Assembly: GCA_026874595.1 (NCBI GenBank)
Contig: JAPPUL010000095.1
Span: 1,800,001 to 1,864,000 of the forward strand
DNA: 64,000 nt
Direction of reading: 5' to 3'
From: Sipunculus nudus
Lineage: Eukaryota > Annelida > Sipuncula > Golfingiida > Sipunculidae
The notes beneath the pieces were generated by a model. It was not told where the DNA came from. It did no database searches and worked only from the letters and a program-made list of their open reading frames with translations. This document shows, piece after piece, positions 17,194 to 27,623 of this stretch. How positions within the stretch are numbered: position 1 is the first letter of the stretch; each line of letters starts with the position of its first letter. The position numbers and the translations under genes were made by a program.

Positions 17194-18260
17194 ATTGCGC
17201 TGCCTCCTGTTTAGGGGTTCTTGCTTCAACTAGCCCTTGATCGGTGATCCAATCTTCTACAACCAAGAAGTCTTCGTCACGACTGAACGTGGCACGATTA
17301 CCAGCCCGGATATCAAGCGGCCTTGCTTTTTTCACCCCCTCAAACTTCAGGCTGAACTTGGCAAAAGTTATGGCAGCACGCTTTGTAGAGTCTTGACTGT
17401 TTTTCGTATCAGTGTGTTGAGAAGGTTGCCTGATTTTCCGATTTCAGTTTCACCGCCCCAATCATAATGAATCTCAACCAGCTTCACATCTTCGACGCCA
17501 TCAGTAGTGGCAAAATTATGAGCGGCATTATCAACATCTCGTAATTTTTCTAACGAAAACTTCTTTTGCTCAGCGAAGTATTCCTCGCTGCCAAAAACAT
17601 GCTTCCCTACACAGCGCAAGAATTCTTCTATCTGGCCTTTTTTCTTGCTGGATACTCTGACGCTCACATCATCGCTGTCGCAATTGTAAATCAAAAGATC
17701 ATGACATTGGGGGTTATAAAAAATACTCTCTGTTTCACCATCTGTCATTTTAAGCTCACGCTTCAATGGCTTGCCGTATTTGATAACGATGCTAACTCGG
17801 TGTCCTTGAGGAAACAAATAAACCCGGCAATTTTTCAATCTATTATTGCTGGCAAACCATTCATCAAGCTAAGACTGTAGAGCCGTGATTGTTTCACCGA
17901 AATTGTCGGGAATGATCGTTTCTGTCCATGTGCTCCCCAATAGAAGCTGAAGCCACGGTAGTTTCTGACTAATGATCGCGCATATTCTGTATGAAAAAGA
18001 TTTGGCTGATTGAGAAAGCAAAAAAGTGCCACATCGGCAGGAGAACTGCTTGGTTGGTAATTGATCGTGATACTTTGAGCCTTTGCTGCTTCGAGCTTAG
18101 GGCCGCTTAAATGCTTCGAAATGCCTAAACCACCATACAAACCACGATACCCCTCTTTAGGAGTGACAAGCTGAATGTCACAACCAGTGGCTTTTAGTTC
18201 AATAAAGAGCGACCACCACATGCTGGTATATATTTTTGATCCTTTTCTCGCTTGTGCCAT
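17159..18260 (-). pseudogene. Unrecognised gene A of an overlapping pair, frameshifted
   Basis: Reads as about 365 residues over three frames: 18260 to 17835 (GSKIYTSMWWSLFIELKATG), 17838 to about 17370 (CRVYLFPQGHRVSIVIKYG, later VKLVEIHYDWGGETEIGKSG) and about 17390 to 17159 (FAKFSLKFEGVKKARPLDIR, ending YARDAASA and stop). Frameshifts fall near 17836 and 17375. No enzyme motif, signal or membrane segment is seen. The last 35 bp overlap the first codons of gene B. The function is unknown; position beside a tRNA makes accessory or defence cargo plausible, but nothing in the sequence proves that. Confidence 0.55.
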
Positions 18261-18395
18261 AACTATTTTGCCTTCACGCCAAAAAAAGATTTTGGGTTTT
18301 TTACGGTGGCGTTGAATGATGGATTTTAGCTGTAGGGTGAATTCATCAATTTCTTCTAAAGATAAATTTCCTATATCTTGGCAGTTTAAAATATT

Positions 18396-19019
18396 TTAAG
18401 ATTTAAAAGACATAATGGCATCTAATGCGCCTATAGAAGCATCATATTGTAGGCCGATACCATACCCAGCTTTCTCTTGAGGTAAGCTGGACCAGCTATC
18501 AATTTTTTGATTTCCCTTCCCATTAATGACAGCAAAGCTATCTGCATTATGCACTGTTGGCAACAGGCTAATTTTTTCACTTTCAGCCTCTCCAAGCTCA
18601 TCATTATATTGAACATAAAGCCGTTTAAGAGGTATGCTTCCCAATGATATTTCTGGGACAAGCTGACCAAATCTTTTTTTAGTAATATGGGGTAATTTAC
18701 TAATCTTATTACAAGAATTTATGCGATTAACATCGATAGCTTGTAAAGAAGAGGTTGGCCAAATCATGTCAATATCATGAAACCATTGATCATAGATATC
18801 AAAACTTTCTGGCGATAAAGCCGCGGTAGATTGAGCATCGGTTCCATCTTTCGGAATGTATTCTAAGCGAATATTTAAGTCTTTCTCTGCGGCCTTACGC
18901 AAAGGTTCTAAAAGAGTAACTTTTGTACCTAAAACACGTAAAGTGACCTTAGGTGATTTTAATGATGGTGCTTTATTCTTTTTTGCTATTGGTGCTTTTT
19001 CTTTTTTATCTTGAGCCAA
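18396..19019 (-). pseudogene. Extracellular solute-binding protein fragment, both ends missing
   Basis: About 207 residues resembling the N-terminal lobe of a spermidine/putrescine-class periplasmic binding protein (VTLRVLGTKVTLLEPLRKAA, then SFDIYDQWFHDIDMIWP). Full members have about 400 residues, so the C-terminal lobe is lost. The frame upstream of the first codon continues as NKFALAQ, which looks like the end of a signal peptide, but meets a stop at once. The CobW gene ends only a few bases away, so a deletion seems to have removed the start. It belongs to the same decayed locus as the amidase and permease. The substrate is unknown. Confidence 0.6.
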
Positions 19020-19033
19020 GGCGAACTTATTTA

Positions 19034-20037
19034 CTAATTATGAATGATAAAATGTTCAAATGAATGAATGACCTTTTGGGAGGATAGATTATGAACGATA
19101 AAAACCAGTTGAGATCCTTTCCAACCTTTAGGTGTTTCTTGCAGTAATGATGGCGGATAAACAATATGTTGTACAGCATTGAATGAAATGATTTTATTAT
19201 CACCAATATTCAAGATGTCTTTGACCCTTAAAATTTGTGTGCCATAGGCTTGGAGCATTGCTGAAAACCAAAACCCAAAACGGACCCAATCCATATCTTG
19301 ATCGAAATTTAAAATAAAAGAGCTTATGCCATTTTCTTCTGAAATATGTGTATGCTGAGCGTCAGAGATGCTGTTTTGAGTCTGATGCGGAAGCTGATTG
19401 TTTTTGTAAGATGAAGCCAAGTCAGGCAGTTCATTAAAAAGAATAGAACTCAATTTTTGAGCTTCTTTTGCGGATATAATCTGAGCGGTCGGGTTGATTT
19501 TATGTACAATATCTAATATGTCTGTTGCATCATCTTTGATGAGGTTTGTTTTTGAAAGGTAAATGACATTTGCGGCGGCCACTTGTTTTACCCATTCTTC
19601 ACGGATATCAGCAATTTGAGAGCTCAATTGTGCATCCACAACGGTTACAATATTTTTAAGCTGAAAATGATTGGATAAAACAGGGTCTGAAAATATGGTA
19701 GACGCAATAGGGCCAGGTTCTGCTAAGCCCGTTGTTTCAATGATAATTCTTTTAAAAGGAGGAATATCATGATTTTCTCGTTTTGTATATAAATCTAAAA
19801 TCGCATCTTGTAGCTCTCTATGAATCTGGCAGCAGACACATCCTGAATCCAATAAAACGATATCAGAGGCAATGCTTTCCATCAGATGTTGGTCAATGCC
19901 ACTTCGCCAAATTCATTGACTAAGATCGCTGTATGGCCATATCCCTCATGCTCTAAAGTGTTACGCAAAATCGTCGTTTTACCAGAGCCTAAAAACCCTG
20001 TGATAATCGTAATTGGAATCTTTTTAATTTTTTCCAT
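19034..20037 (-). pseudogene. CobW/COG0523 family GTPase, one frameshift
   Basis: A G3E-family GTPase linked to metal insertion. The N-terminal part (20037 to about 19905) has the Walker A motif ITGFLGSGKTTILRN and then VNEFGEV. The rest, in another frame from about 19906 to 19034, has LDSGCVCCQIHREL, the CxCC metal motif, and IIIETTGLAEPGPIAS. One base is in excess near 19905; reading past it restores the family's order (GEV, then HLMESIASD). Family members act as metallochaperones for enzymes, here perhaps the metal-dependent hydrolase or deacetylase next to it. A single frameshift could also be a sequencing error. It overlaps the small gene upstream by 14 bp. Confidence 0.8.
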
Positions 20038-20329
20038 CTTTTAATTCCAACGGATCAAATGGATAGCCTAATATATGTTCAACTTTAACCCATATATCAA
20101 AAATATCTTCAGCAATTTCTATGCGTCCAGTTGTATTTTCTAAAATATAATGAACATTCTGCCAATCACGGATTTTGATCTTTTTTGGGTTTAGATAAGT
20201 GTTTAAAATACTTATTCTTTGCATGCGCTGAATGCGACTTATATGCGTATTGACAGGGCTTTTTTTGTGTTGGTCAACATCATCAGACCAATGCATTTTT
20301 TGGCCAAAAGCACCACATAAGCCGCACAT
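20024..20329 (-). CDS. Small Cys-containing protein of the amidase/CobW locus
   Basis: A 101-residue protein starting MCGLCGAFGQKMHWSDDV, with a CxxC pair at its N-terminus that could bind a metal. The rest is basic and helical (RIQRMQRISILNTYLNPKKI), followed by GRIEIAEDIFDIWVKVEHIL. It is the only gene of this locus with no visible lesion. It overlaps the start of the CobW gene by 14 bp, so the two are translationally coupled, and begins 10 bp after the deacetylase stop. Small proteins like this accompany amidase, deacetylase and CobW genes in rhizobial-type loci, but I know of no assigned function. Confidence 0.65.
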   Translation of the reverse strand: MCGLCGAFGQKMHWSDDVDQHKKSPVNTHISRIQRMQRISILNTYLNPKKIKIRDWQNVHYILENTTGRIEIAEDIFDIWVKVEHILGYPFDPLELKDGKN

Positions 20330-20339
20330 TATTTTCTCC

Positions 20340-21216
20340 TCATTTTCTGGGGTTGTTCTTTAAAAAATCATCTGCGATTTCATCAAAAGTAGCCCATTGT
20401 ACACCTTCATGTTTGTTAATATGCTGGATTAACCTTTCATGCATGGCTAAAACCTGAGGTCGCCCCGAAACATCGGGGTGGATCGTCATCGTGAATACAG
20501 CATAATCATATTCATTATATACCCAATCAAATTGATCGCGCCACATTTCCTCAATATCTCGTGGGTTCACAAAACCATGCGAATTTGGTGATTTTTTAAT
20601 GAACATCATTGGAGGGAGATCATCTAAATACCAGTTAGCAGGTATTTCTACCAGATCTGTTTCTTCACCCCTTTCTAAAGGTTTCATCCATGTGTCTGGA
20701 TGCTGAGAATAATCAATTTTTGTCCAGCTATCGCCAACACGAACATAATAAGGGTGGAAATCGATGCATTAACGAATGATCATATTTTATGCCGCGCTCT
20801 AATAAGAGCTCGTTGGTTACAGGGCTAAATTCCCACCAAGGTGCAACATAGCCCGTTGGCCGCTTGCCTGAAAGTTTTGTGATTAGATCAATAGATTTAT
20901 CTAAAATCGCTGTTTCTTGTTCACGTGTCATGGCAATTGGATTTTCATGGCTATAACCATGCATACCTATTTCATGCCCTGCATCGGCAACAGCATTCAT
21001 TTGCTCAGGAAATGTTTCTATAGAATGGCCTGGTATAAACCAGGTTGTTTTTATTTTATGTTTTTCAAATAATTTTAATAAACGTGGAGAACCTACCTCT
21101 CCTGCAAATAAACCGCGTGAAATATCATCGGGGCTATCATCGCCTCCGTAAGAACCCAGCCACCCTGCAACAGCATCAACGTCGATACCATAAGCAACAA
21201 ATATTTTTTTAGCCAT
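20340..21216 (-). pseudogene. Polysaccharide deacetylase / allantoinase-like (PuuE type) protein, frameshifted
   Basis: A NodB-fold hydrolase of about 290 residues. The N-terminal part (21216 to about 20765) reads [32 protein letters not shown] (metal-ligand His residues) and [14 protein letters not shown]. The C-terminal part (about 20760 to 20340, other frame) reads [20 protein letters not shown] and [21 protein letters not shown] frameshift near 20760 separates them; the bridging DNA reads sensibly when the frame is changed. The family includes metal-independent allantoinases and N-deacylases that act on ureides. With the neighbouring amidase and NCS1 permease this fits breakdown of a cyclic amide or ureide. 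Confidence 0.75.
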
Positions 21217-21234
21217 TTTTATACCCTTTCTTTT

Positions 21235-22626
21235 CTAATTTTGGCTTAAGCGTAAATTATTTATAGGTCTATCTTTGGTGAAAATAGCCGCTAAATCTTT
21301 TACCGCAAAAAGCACTTTTTCATCAGAGTTGGTAACACCTGAAATCATGATTGAATCCGGGTGAGCTCCATCTGAAATACCTGTCGGTAATGCCAAGCTT
21401 GGCATATCTAAAAAGCTTCCTAACATTGTAAGCTTTAAAATATTTTTATTGATCTTCATGAAGTTTGCTAAGCTACTTTCAATCTCGGCGATCGGAACAG
21501 CTCGTATTGCCGTTGTTGGCATCAAAAGAAGCCTACCATCAATCTCTGTTTGAACTTGATTCATCAACTCGCTTCGTTTTTGCAATAAATGAACGAAATT
21601 TTTTGCCTTACATCCTTCTTGTTGTTTTAAGCGTTTCAAAATGAATGGATCTACTTGCTTTTCACCATATTTGTTAAACAAAGGCATTAAATTCATATAA
21701 GCTTCAATAGCCACAAGCGTAGCATATTGAATTGATTAAATAATTTTAAAATAGAGTGAAAAGATTTAATTTCGGAATATTCAACAGAATATCCACTTTT
21801 GGTGATCTTCGTAATATGGTTTTCAAAAATTTGCTAAAATCCGTTTGTCTATGCCAAATTGATCCAGATTTTTTGGAACAACAAATTCGGGTTTTTCTTT
21901 TTGTTTTGGATTTTCATCTAAATTAAAGCCAAATATTTTTAAGAGCAGAAATAAATCTTTTACGCTATGTGTCATCGTCCCAACGGTATCTAGGCTTGGC
22001 GATAAAGCAAACATACCTTTTTTAGATATTCGCATAGAAGTTGGCTTAAACCCAACAAGGCCATTTAATGCCGCAGGAATACGAATAGAGCCAGATGTAT
22101 CACTACCGATACCAACAGGTGCAACACCCTGAGCAACGGCAATGGCTGATCCTGAAGATGAACCGCCTGGAATTAGCGGTTCATCTTGTGACCAAACATT
22201 TTGAGCGGTGCCAAAATGTGGATTATATCCCACGCCAGAAAATGCAAATTCACTCATATTTGTACGGCCCATACAATACATGCCAGCATCATTTAAAATA
22301 TGAACAACCATGCTGTCATATTCTTCTTCAGCTACATTTTCAAGGGCGAAGCTTGCTCCTTGGTTTTTGTATCCTTTTTGTGCAAATACATCTTTTAAAA
22401 CAAAAGGAATACCAAATAAAGGTCGATCCAAGCTATGACACATGCCTGTGCTGTAGGCTTTTTCTAACCATTTTTTTGCCTCATCCGCTTGTATTTGAGT
22501 GAACATAAATTCAGCGGTCTGAGCATTTTTTATCGCTTCATCTAAAAACATATATGAATTTGCATTACCGCTGATTAAAGCATACATCATATCATCAAGA
22601 GTTTGAATTTTTGTTCTTAGTTTCAA
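21235..22626 (-). pseudogene. Amidase-signature hydrolase, broken near the middle
   Basis: The N-terminal part (22626 to 21823) has the Ser-Ser-Lys triad: Lys in PFVLKDVFAQKG, the cis-Ser in GGSSSGSAIAVAQG and the nucleophile in GSDTSGSIRIPAA. The C-terminal part (21714 to 21235) continues with MLGSFLDMPSLALPTGI. Between them, 21822-21715 still reads as related protein in a shifted frame (a segment with YSVEYSEIKSFHSIL), so the gene was once continuous, about 460 residues. Family members hydrolyse amides. The active-site half is intact, but a truncated product without the C-terminal half should not fold. It is the second gene after the permease in a minus-strand operon. Confidence 0.8.
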
Positions 22627-22668
22627 AATATGGGCTCCTGCATTAATGGGTTATAATCCGTTTCATTA

Positions 22669-24122
22669 TTAATTGGATTGACGTGTGATTTTTCCATCGG
22701 AAAAACCCCAGCTCTTACCAACAGATGTTGCTAAATAATCAGCTTCAGAAGGAGATGTAACCTCGGCTTGTGGGTGTTTTTCTAATATCCAAAATTTCAT
22801 CAAAATATAATAAATAATAAAAGCAACAGGGAAGCCGATAATATAAGCGAACTGGATAGAGTAGATTGCGGCTGCGCTGCCTATAACCCACGCAATTAAT
22901 GCTGCCGGATTAAAACCATTGGCATAAGTATATTGACCATCTTCTTTAAACAGCTCAGGCACATTGAGTTGACGCTTTCTAATGATGAAATAATCACAAA
23001 TCATAATGCCGCCAACAGCCGATAAAATGGCGCCATAAAAGCCTAAATAGGTAAAGAGATGATCTAAGATCAGCCATGGGAATGATAATGTTCCGATAAT
23101 GCCTGCAATGATTAAGCCAAGGGTGTAATTCACTTTTGGTGCACCAGCATTTACAAAAGCTAAGGTTGCCGGAATTAAGTTGGCCGCCGTATTTGTAGAC
23201 CATTGCGCAAGAATAACCAATATCAGTAATATAATTAAAACAATGCCTGTGCCTTCGGCCTGAATAACATTAATTGGGTTCCAGTCACCTGCAGCCATAA
23301 ATGAAATTGCGCCAATCACGCCAACCCATGCTTGTGTGAGAGGCAACCTAAGAACTGAGCAATAATAGCTTTTTTGTTTCTTTTATAAAAACTTTTCGCA
23401 CCAGATTCTGTGTGCAAATAACGGGTTAAATTAGGAATATCCACAGCCAAAGCAGACCAAAAAGACATATTTGTTACAAATAGAATAAAAATGCTAATAT
23501 CGTCGCTGCCTGCAAAAGTCCAAATATTTACACCTTTCACTTCGGCAACATTTTCTAAAGTATAATACATTCAAATTGAAATCACGATAATGGCGGGGGC
23601 TGCAATCGTTGCTAAGCGCTCCACAGCCTTAATGCCCATAGCGGTATTCACAATTTGAACAATGGCAAAAATAGCATACCAAAATATCCAGCTATCAAAG
23701 CCTGTGATGTAATTGACAATACCATTTAATGCGAGGGCCCCCAAATAGGTTTGTATACCAAATCATATCGCAGCAACAATACCACGAGAAACTGATGGTA
23801 AATGCGTTCCTACAGTTCCAAAAGGCGCACGCAAAAAGACAGCAAAGCTTAGCCCATGCTCCGTTCCAATATCTGCGGTAAAAAGCATAACAACTAATGC
23901 GAGATTTGCTAAAAAAACTGTTATAGCAACAGTTACTAAATCTAAGCCTGCAATACCTGCGGCACCGATAGAGAATGTCGCAATGATTACAGCCATACAT
24001 ATCCACATCCAAAGATAACCAATGTCAGAAATAGAGCGATGGCTATAAACAACTGGAAGAATGGCTTTTTCAAGTAGATGATTTTTAGCAGATTGGATTT
24101 TATAACTTTCTTGATTAGACAA
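22669..24122 (-). pseudogene. NCS1-family nucleobase/allantoin-type permease, multiple lesions
   Basis: A 12-segment membrane transporter, cytosine/allantoin permease family, in pieces. The segment from 24122 has the TTG start after AAAGGAG and reads LPVVYSHRSISDIGYLWMW. It then meets an in-frame TGA at about 23763, where the family has Trp (AAI*FGIQTYLGAL). Translation continues in frame to a second TGA near 23571, again at a Trp-like place (ISI*MYYTLENV). A frameshift near 23330 leads into the C-terminal part (FMAAGDWNPINVIQAEGTG). Either mutation alone would abolish the product. It was the first gene of the operon with amidase, deacetylase, small gene, CobW and binding protein. Confidence 0.8.
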
Positions 24123-24205
24123 TTTGAGCTCTCCTTTTTTGTTATGAGGTCAGAGAAAAAATATATTAAGTAGTAAGATACTATGGGAAATGCATATTGT
24201 GAAAT

Positions 24206-24219
24206 TTTTGTATACAAAA
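24206..24219. promoter_or_regulatory. Probable GntR operator, 14-bp palindrome TTTTGTATACAAAA
   Basis: A perfect palindrome in the 330-bp region between the divergent permease and GntR genes. The core TTGTATAC recurs at 24281-24288. TNGTATACNA-type dyads are typical binding sites of FadR-subfamily GntR regulators. The rest of 24123-24452 shows no gene. Confidence 0.55.
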
Positions 24220-24452
24220 TACAATTTAAAAGATATATAATGGGCAATTATATACCACTAAACTCTATTATAGCTGTGTATTGTATACCCGTGGTCTGTT
24301 TAGCGGCAGGATTTTAAATGCCTTTTATCAATGCAAGAGCAAATACTGTAGGTTGTCATGACTTCATCATAAAAGCATAAAGATTTTGCACAAAAAAGAT
24401 TTCTGTTATATTTTTAAAAGATAATAAAAAGATTATAAGAAGGCTCAATTGT

Positions 24453-25130
24453 ATGGAAATATCCTTAAATCTTATTGAAGAAGAATTCGAAAAAGCACTT
24501 ATTTGTGCAATGCCTTTTGGTCGTTTTTGGATTAATGAGCGTATCGCATCGGAATATTATAAGCCGCACAATTATAAGAGAGTTGTTGTTCAAACTGCAG
24601 CAGCGTATGGTGGTAAGTAAAGATGAACGGTCTCATTGGATTGTTGAGCCCCTTACATCTCAAACACTTCAAAAGCAATTTCATACAAGATATGCTCTTG
24701 AGCCAGAGGCTCTTAAAGAGTTTAGCAACAATATAGATCAGCAATATAATTGCTATCTTTTAAATTTTTTAGATGAAGTCATGAATATGGAAACTTTACA
24801 ACCCGAACAAATTCGAAAGGTTGAATTTGAGTTTCATTATGGCCTTTACCAAAATAATGCCAATAAGCTCCTTTTAAAAGCATTGCAACAAGCTCAAACA
24901 TCATTATTCATTAATCAGAAATTTTTTGAAACCGTGGGAATAAAAGATGTAACGCAATCTTTAAATGAGCATGCTATCATTTTGAATTTACTCCGCTGGG
25001 GGCTGTTGATACGGCATGTGAGACTTTGCGTTTTCATATAAAATCTGCCGCAAATAGAACGCATCAACGCCTTAAGGCTTTTTCTGTTTTTCCACACCCA
25101 GCCTTACCAGACTTTTTAAAAGAGGTATAA
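24453..25130 (+). pseudogene. GntR/FCD-family transcription regulator, frameshifted
   Basis: The start codon at 24453 opens MEISLNLIEEEFEKALICAM and a winged-helix region (INERIASEYY) that shifts frame near 24560 into SRTIIRELLFKLQQRMVV, the GntR recognition helix. The ligand-binding FCD domain follows (TRYALEPEALKEF, KVEFEFHYGLYQNNANKLLL). A further shift near 25010 leads to DTACETLRFHIKSAANRTHQ and the stop at 25128-25130. FCD regulators bind small organic acids or amides and repress nearby catabolic genes, here the divergent permease/amidase locus. At least two frameshifts make it a pseudogene, in line with the loss of its target genes. Confidence 0.7.
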
Positions 25131-25377
25131 AGAAAATAGCCAGAAGAAAATAGATTAGGTTATGATTTTCTCTTTTTATCCTGACTGTGCTTAAAAGACC
25201 TAAAAATTATAGGCCCGCATCCATATGAATGGGGTGCGCTTTCGATTGTCTACATAGATGTTGTCAAATGAACCGATTTGAGACGAGCTAAAGTTCGTCT
25301 GACAACACTTCATTGGAAACGGACCAGCACAAAACATTTACCTCGCATATTTAACATTGTGTGTTAGTATTGCGAGC

Positions 25378-26551
25378 ATGTATAAAAGAGAGCTTACGCA
25401 AAAATCATCAAAAGTCTAAGCCAAAACCCGGCCAGATTGGCAAGACACTTGCACATGAGATTGCCAAAGGGCAAGCATCCATCTATTTGGACCTTGAGAA
25501 CCCAGAGGATTTCCAAAAGTTGAAAGACCCCGCCCACTATTTGGAGCTACATGCTGATAAGCTGGTAATTCTTGATGAAGTTCAACGCTACCCTGATTTA
25601 TTTATATCGCTGCGGGGTATTATTGATGCCAGACGGCGTGAAGGACGTGGGAATGGCAGCTTTCTGGTGTTAGGATTGGCGAGCAATGAATTGCTAAAAC
25701 AAAGCGCTGAAAGCCTGACAGGCCGTATTCATTATTCTGAGATTACAGGCCTAAATCCGTTTGAAATTGAAGAAACGTCTGGAGAGCTGTTACAAAAACT
25801 CTGGATGCGTGATGGCTTTCCTGATAGCTATACTGCTGAAGATGATGGGGCAAGTCACAATTGGCGGCAGAATTTTATTCCCACTTATCTGGAACGGGAT
25901 ATTCCTCAGCTTGGGCCAAGGATTCGAGCTACCACGCTGATGCGCTTTTGGAGCATGCTCGCCCATACATAAGGTGAGCGGCTAAACGCTTCAAAGCTAG
26001 CAAGTTCTCTTGGCGTGGAGAGTGTCATCGTCAGTTGATATTTAGACCTTATGGTCGATCTATTATTGGCTTGCAGGCTAGAGCCTTGGTATGGAAACGT
26101 CAAAAAACGATGGGTGAAATCACCCCGCACATATGTGCGGGATAGCGGCCTTGTCCATGCACTGTTGCAAATCCCCAATTATGAGGCTTTGTTAGGACAT
26201 CCCATATTCGGCAAAAGCTGGGAGGGATTTGTCATTGACACCATTATCAATGCCTTGCCTTCAAGCGCTAATCCCTTTTTCTATCGCACATCAGCTGGGG
26301 TAGAAATTGATTTGCTGATTGAGTTTGGGCTCGATGATTACAGGGCTATTGAGATCAAAGCAAGCCGTACCCAGACCCTTAAAAAAGGCTTTCACATGGC
26401 CTGTGAGGATTTAAAGGTGAAACAGAAATTTGTTGTTTACACTGGCGATGATAAATTCCCTAGCAGCCACGATACAACTATCCTGTCACGGGCATATTTC
26501 ATCGAAGAGCTGAAAAAGAAGACGGGTATTTTTTCAAGAGAGTTATATTAA
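25378..26551 (+). pseudogene. ATPase of the AAA_14/DUF4143 family, with premature stops
   Basis: Reads as one protein of about 390 residues starting MYKREL at 25378. It has a damaged P-loop region with an early stop (GQIGKTLAHEIA, where GPRQxGKTT is usual), YLDLENPED, the Walker B-like KLVILDEVQRYPDLF and GSFLVLGLAS. Two more in-frame stops follow, TAA at 25970 where the family has Gln and TGA at about 26037 where it has Arg. After these comes the C-terminal DUF4143 domain (VKSPRTYVRDSGLVHALL, SWEGFVIDTIIN). Both of those stops are explained by single C-to-T changes. Members of this family are common accessory genes, often of unknown role. Nothing nearby suggests a partner. Confidence 0.8.
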
Positions 26552-26659
26552 AATTGATGATCTGAACCGGTCTCCTCTGGCTCATGAAAACTCTTACAAC
26601 ATCGTCGAAACAAGAAATGTGCAAAACGCTTTTTACGGAAACTTTTGAAGGTCCACATT

Positions 26660-27418
26660 TTATTCTTCGTGAATGGTTACCTTATGATTTTTGCAGATTG
26701 TCAGAAAGTTTTTCACAGGAACTTTATCGGTAAAAAAATGATCAATTTGTGCAATATGTCCAATTCTGACCGGGGCAAACCTGTTGAATTTTGTCTGATC
26801 TGCCACCAGAAAAGTTGTTCTTGAATTTTCAATAATTGCTTGTGAAACCTGAACTTCTCGATAATCATAATCAAGAAGCGCCCCATCTGGATCAATGGAT
26901 GACACCCCGATAACAGAATAATCCACTTTGAATTTTTTAATAAAATCTGTTGTGGCTTCACCGATGATGCCACCATCCTGCCGTCTTAAAGCGCCACCGG
27001 CAATAATCAATTCACAAGAATTATTCTGGGCCAGAATATTAACAACATTTATATTATTAGTAATCACCAGCAAATTTTTATGATGAAGCAGGGCTTTGGC
27101 CACAGCTTCCGTGGTGGTGCCAATATTTATAAAAAGCGATGCATTATCCGGGATAAGTGATGCGGCAATCTGGCCGATTTTTTTCTTTGCATCAGATGCG
27201 ATATTTCGTCGTTGTTCATATCCCACATTTTCAACCCCGGATTCTAAAAAGGCCCCACCATGAACCCGGGTCAGATAATTCGCATCGCAAAGTTCGTTTA
27301 AATCTTTGCGAATGGTTTGTGCGGTGACATTAAAATGGTCTGTTAATTCATCGACATTCACACGCCCTGTGGTTTTTGCGATGTCAAGAATGGCTTGTTG
27401 ACGAAGAGATAAAATCAT
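26660..27418 (-). CDS. glpR: DeoR-family regulator of glycerol catabolism
   Basis: A 252-residue DeoR-type repressor, intact. The N-terminal winged helix-turn-helix reads LRQQAILDIAKTTGRVNVDE and VTAQTIRKDLNELCDAN, with RVHGGAFL following. The C-terminal sugar-phosphate sensing domain has INIGTTTEAVAKAL, VITNNINVVNILA and the DEAD-like DYREVQVSQAII and FLVADQTKF. It is divergent from glpD across 205 bp, so it most likely represses the glycerol operon and is released by glycerol 3-phosphate. Candidate operators lie over the glpD promoter. The symbol is given by motif and by context; the neighbours make it secure. Confidence 0.87.
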   Translation of the reverse strand: MILSLRQQAILDIAKTTGRVNVDELTDHFNVTAQTIRKDLNELCDANYLTRVHGGAFLESGVENVGYEQRRNIASDAKKKIGQIAASLIPDNASLFINIGTTTEAVAKALLHHKNLLVITNNINVVNILAQNNSCELIIAGGALRRQDGGIIGEATTDFIKKFKVDYSVIGVSSIDPDGALLDYDYREVQVSQAIIENSRTTFLVADQTKFNRFAPVRIGHIAQIDHFFTDKVPVKNFLTICKNHKVTIHEE

Positions 27419-27529
27419 AACCCAAACAATTTAATAACTTTTTCAGAATAATAACACAGCCATCACCATATAAGCAATCATTCTTTTCTCAATAAAAAAT
27501 GAAAAATGAAAAATAAAGCATGAAATATA

Positions 27530-27577
27530 TTGACAAAATAATAAAAAACGAATATATTGACATAAATATCGAATATA
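27530..27577 (+). promoter_or_regulatory. glpD promoter with paired CGAATATA sites (probable GlpR operators)
   Basis: TTGACA at 27530-27535, a 17-bp spacer and TATATT at 27553-27558 form a near-consensus promoter reading toward glpD. CGAATATA occurs at 27549-27556, overlapping the -10 box, and again at 27570-27577, just past the expected start point. The two copies are 21 bp apart, on the same helix face. They are the natural candidates for binding by the divergently encoded GlpR; this is inference. Confidence 0.65.
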
Positions 27578-27623
27578 GTTTGTGAGTTAAGCAGAAAATG
27601 AAAATTCATTTTGATATAACTTT

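Noticed and set aside
23560-23770. Genetic code with UGA as Trp for the permease block
   Set aside because: Neighbouring broken genes also have TAA for Gln, TGA for Arg and several frameshifts, and intact genes of the window end normally. Decay explains the two TGA codons without recoding.
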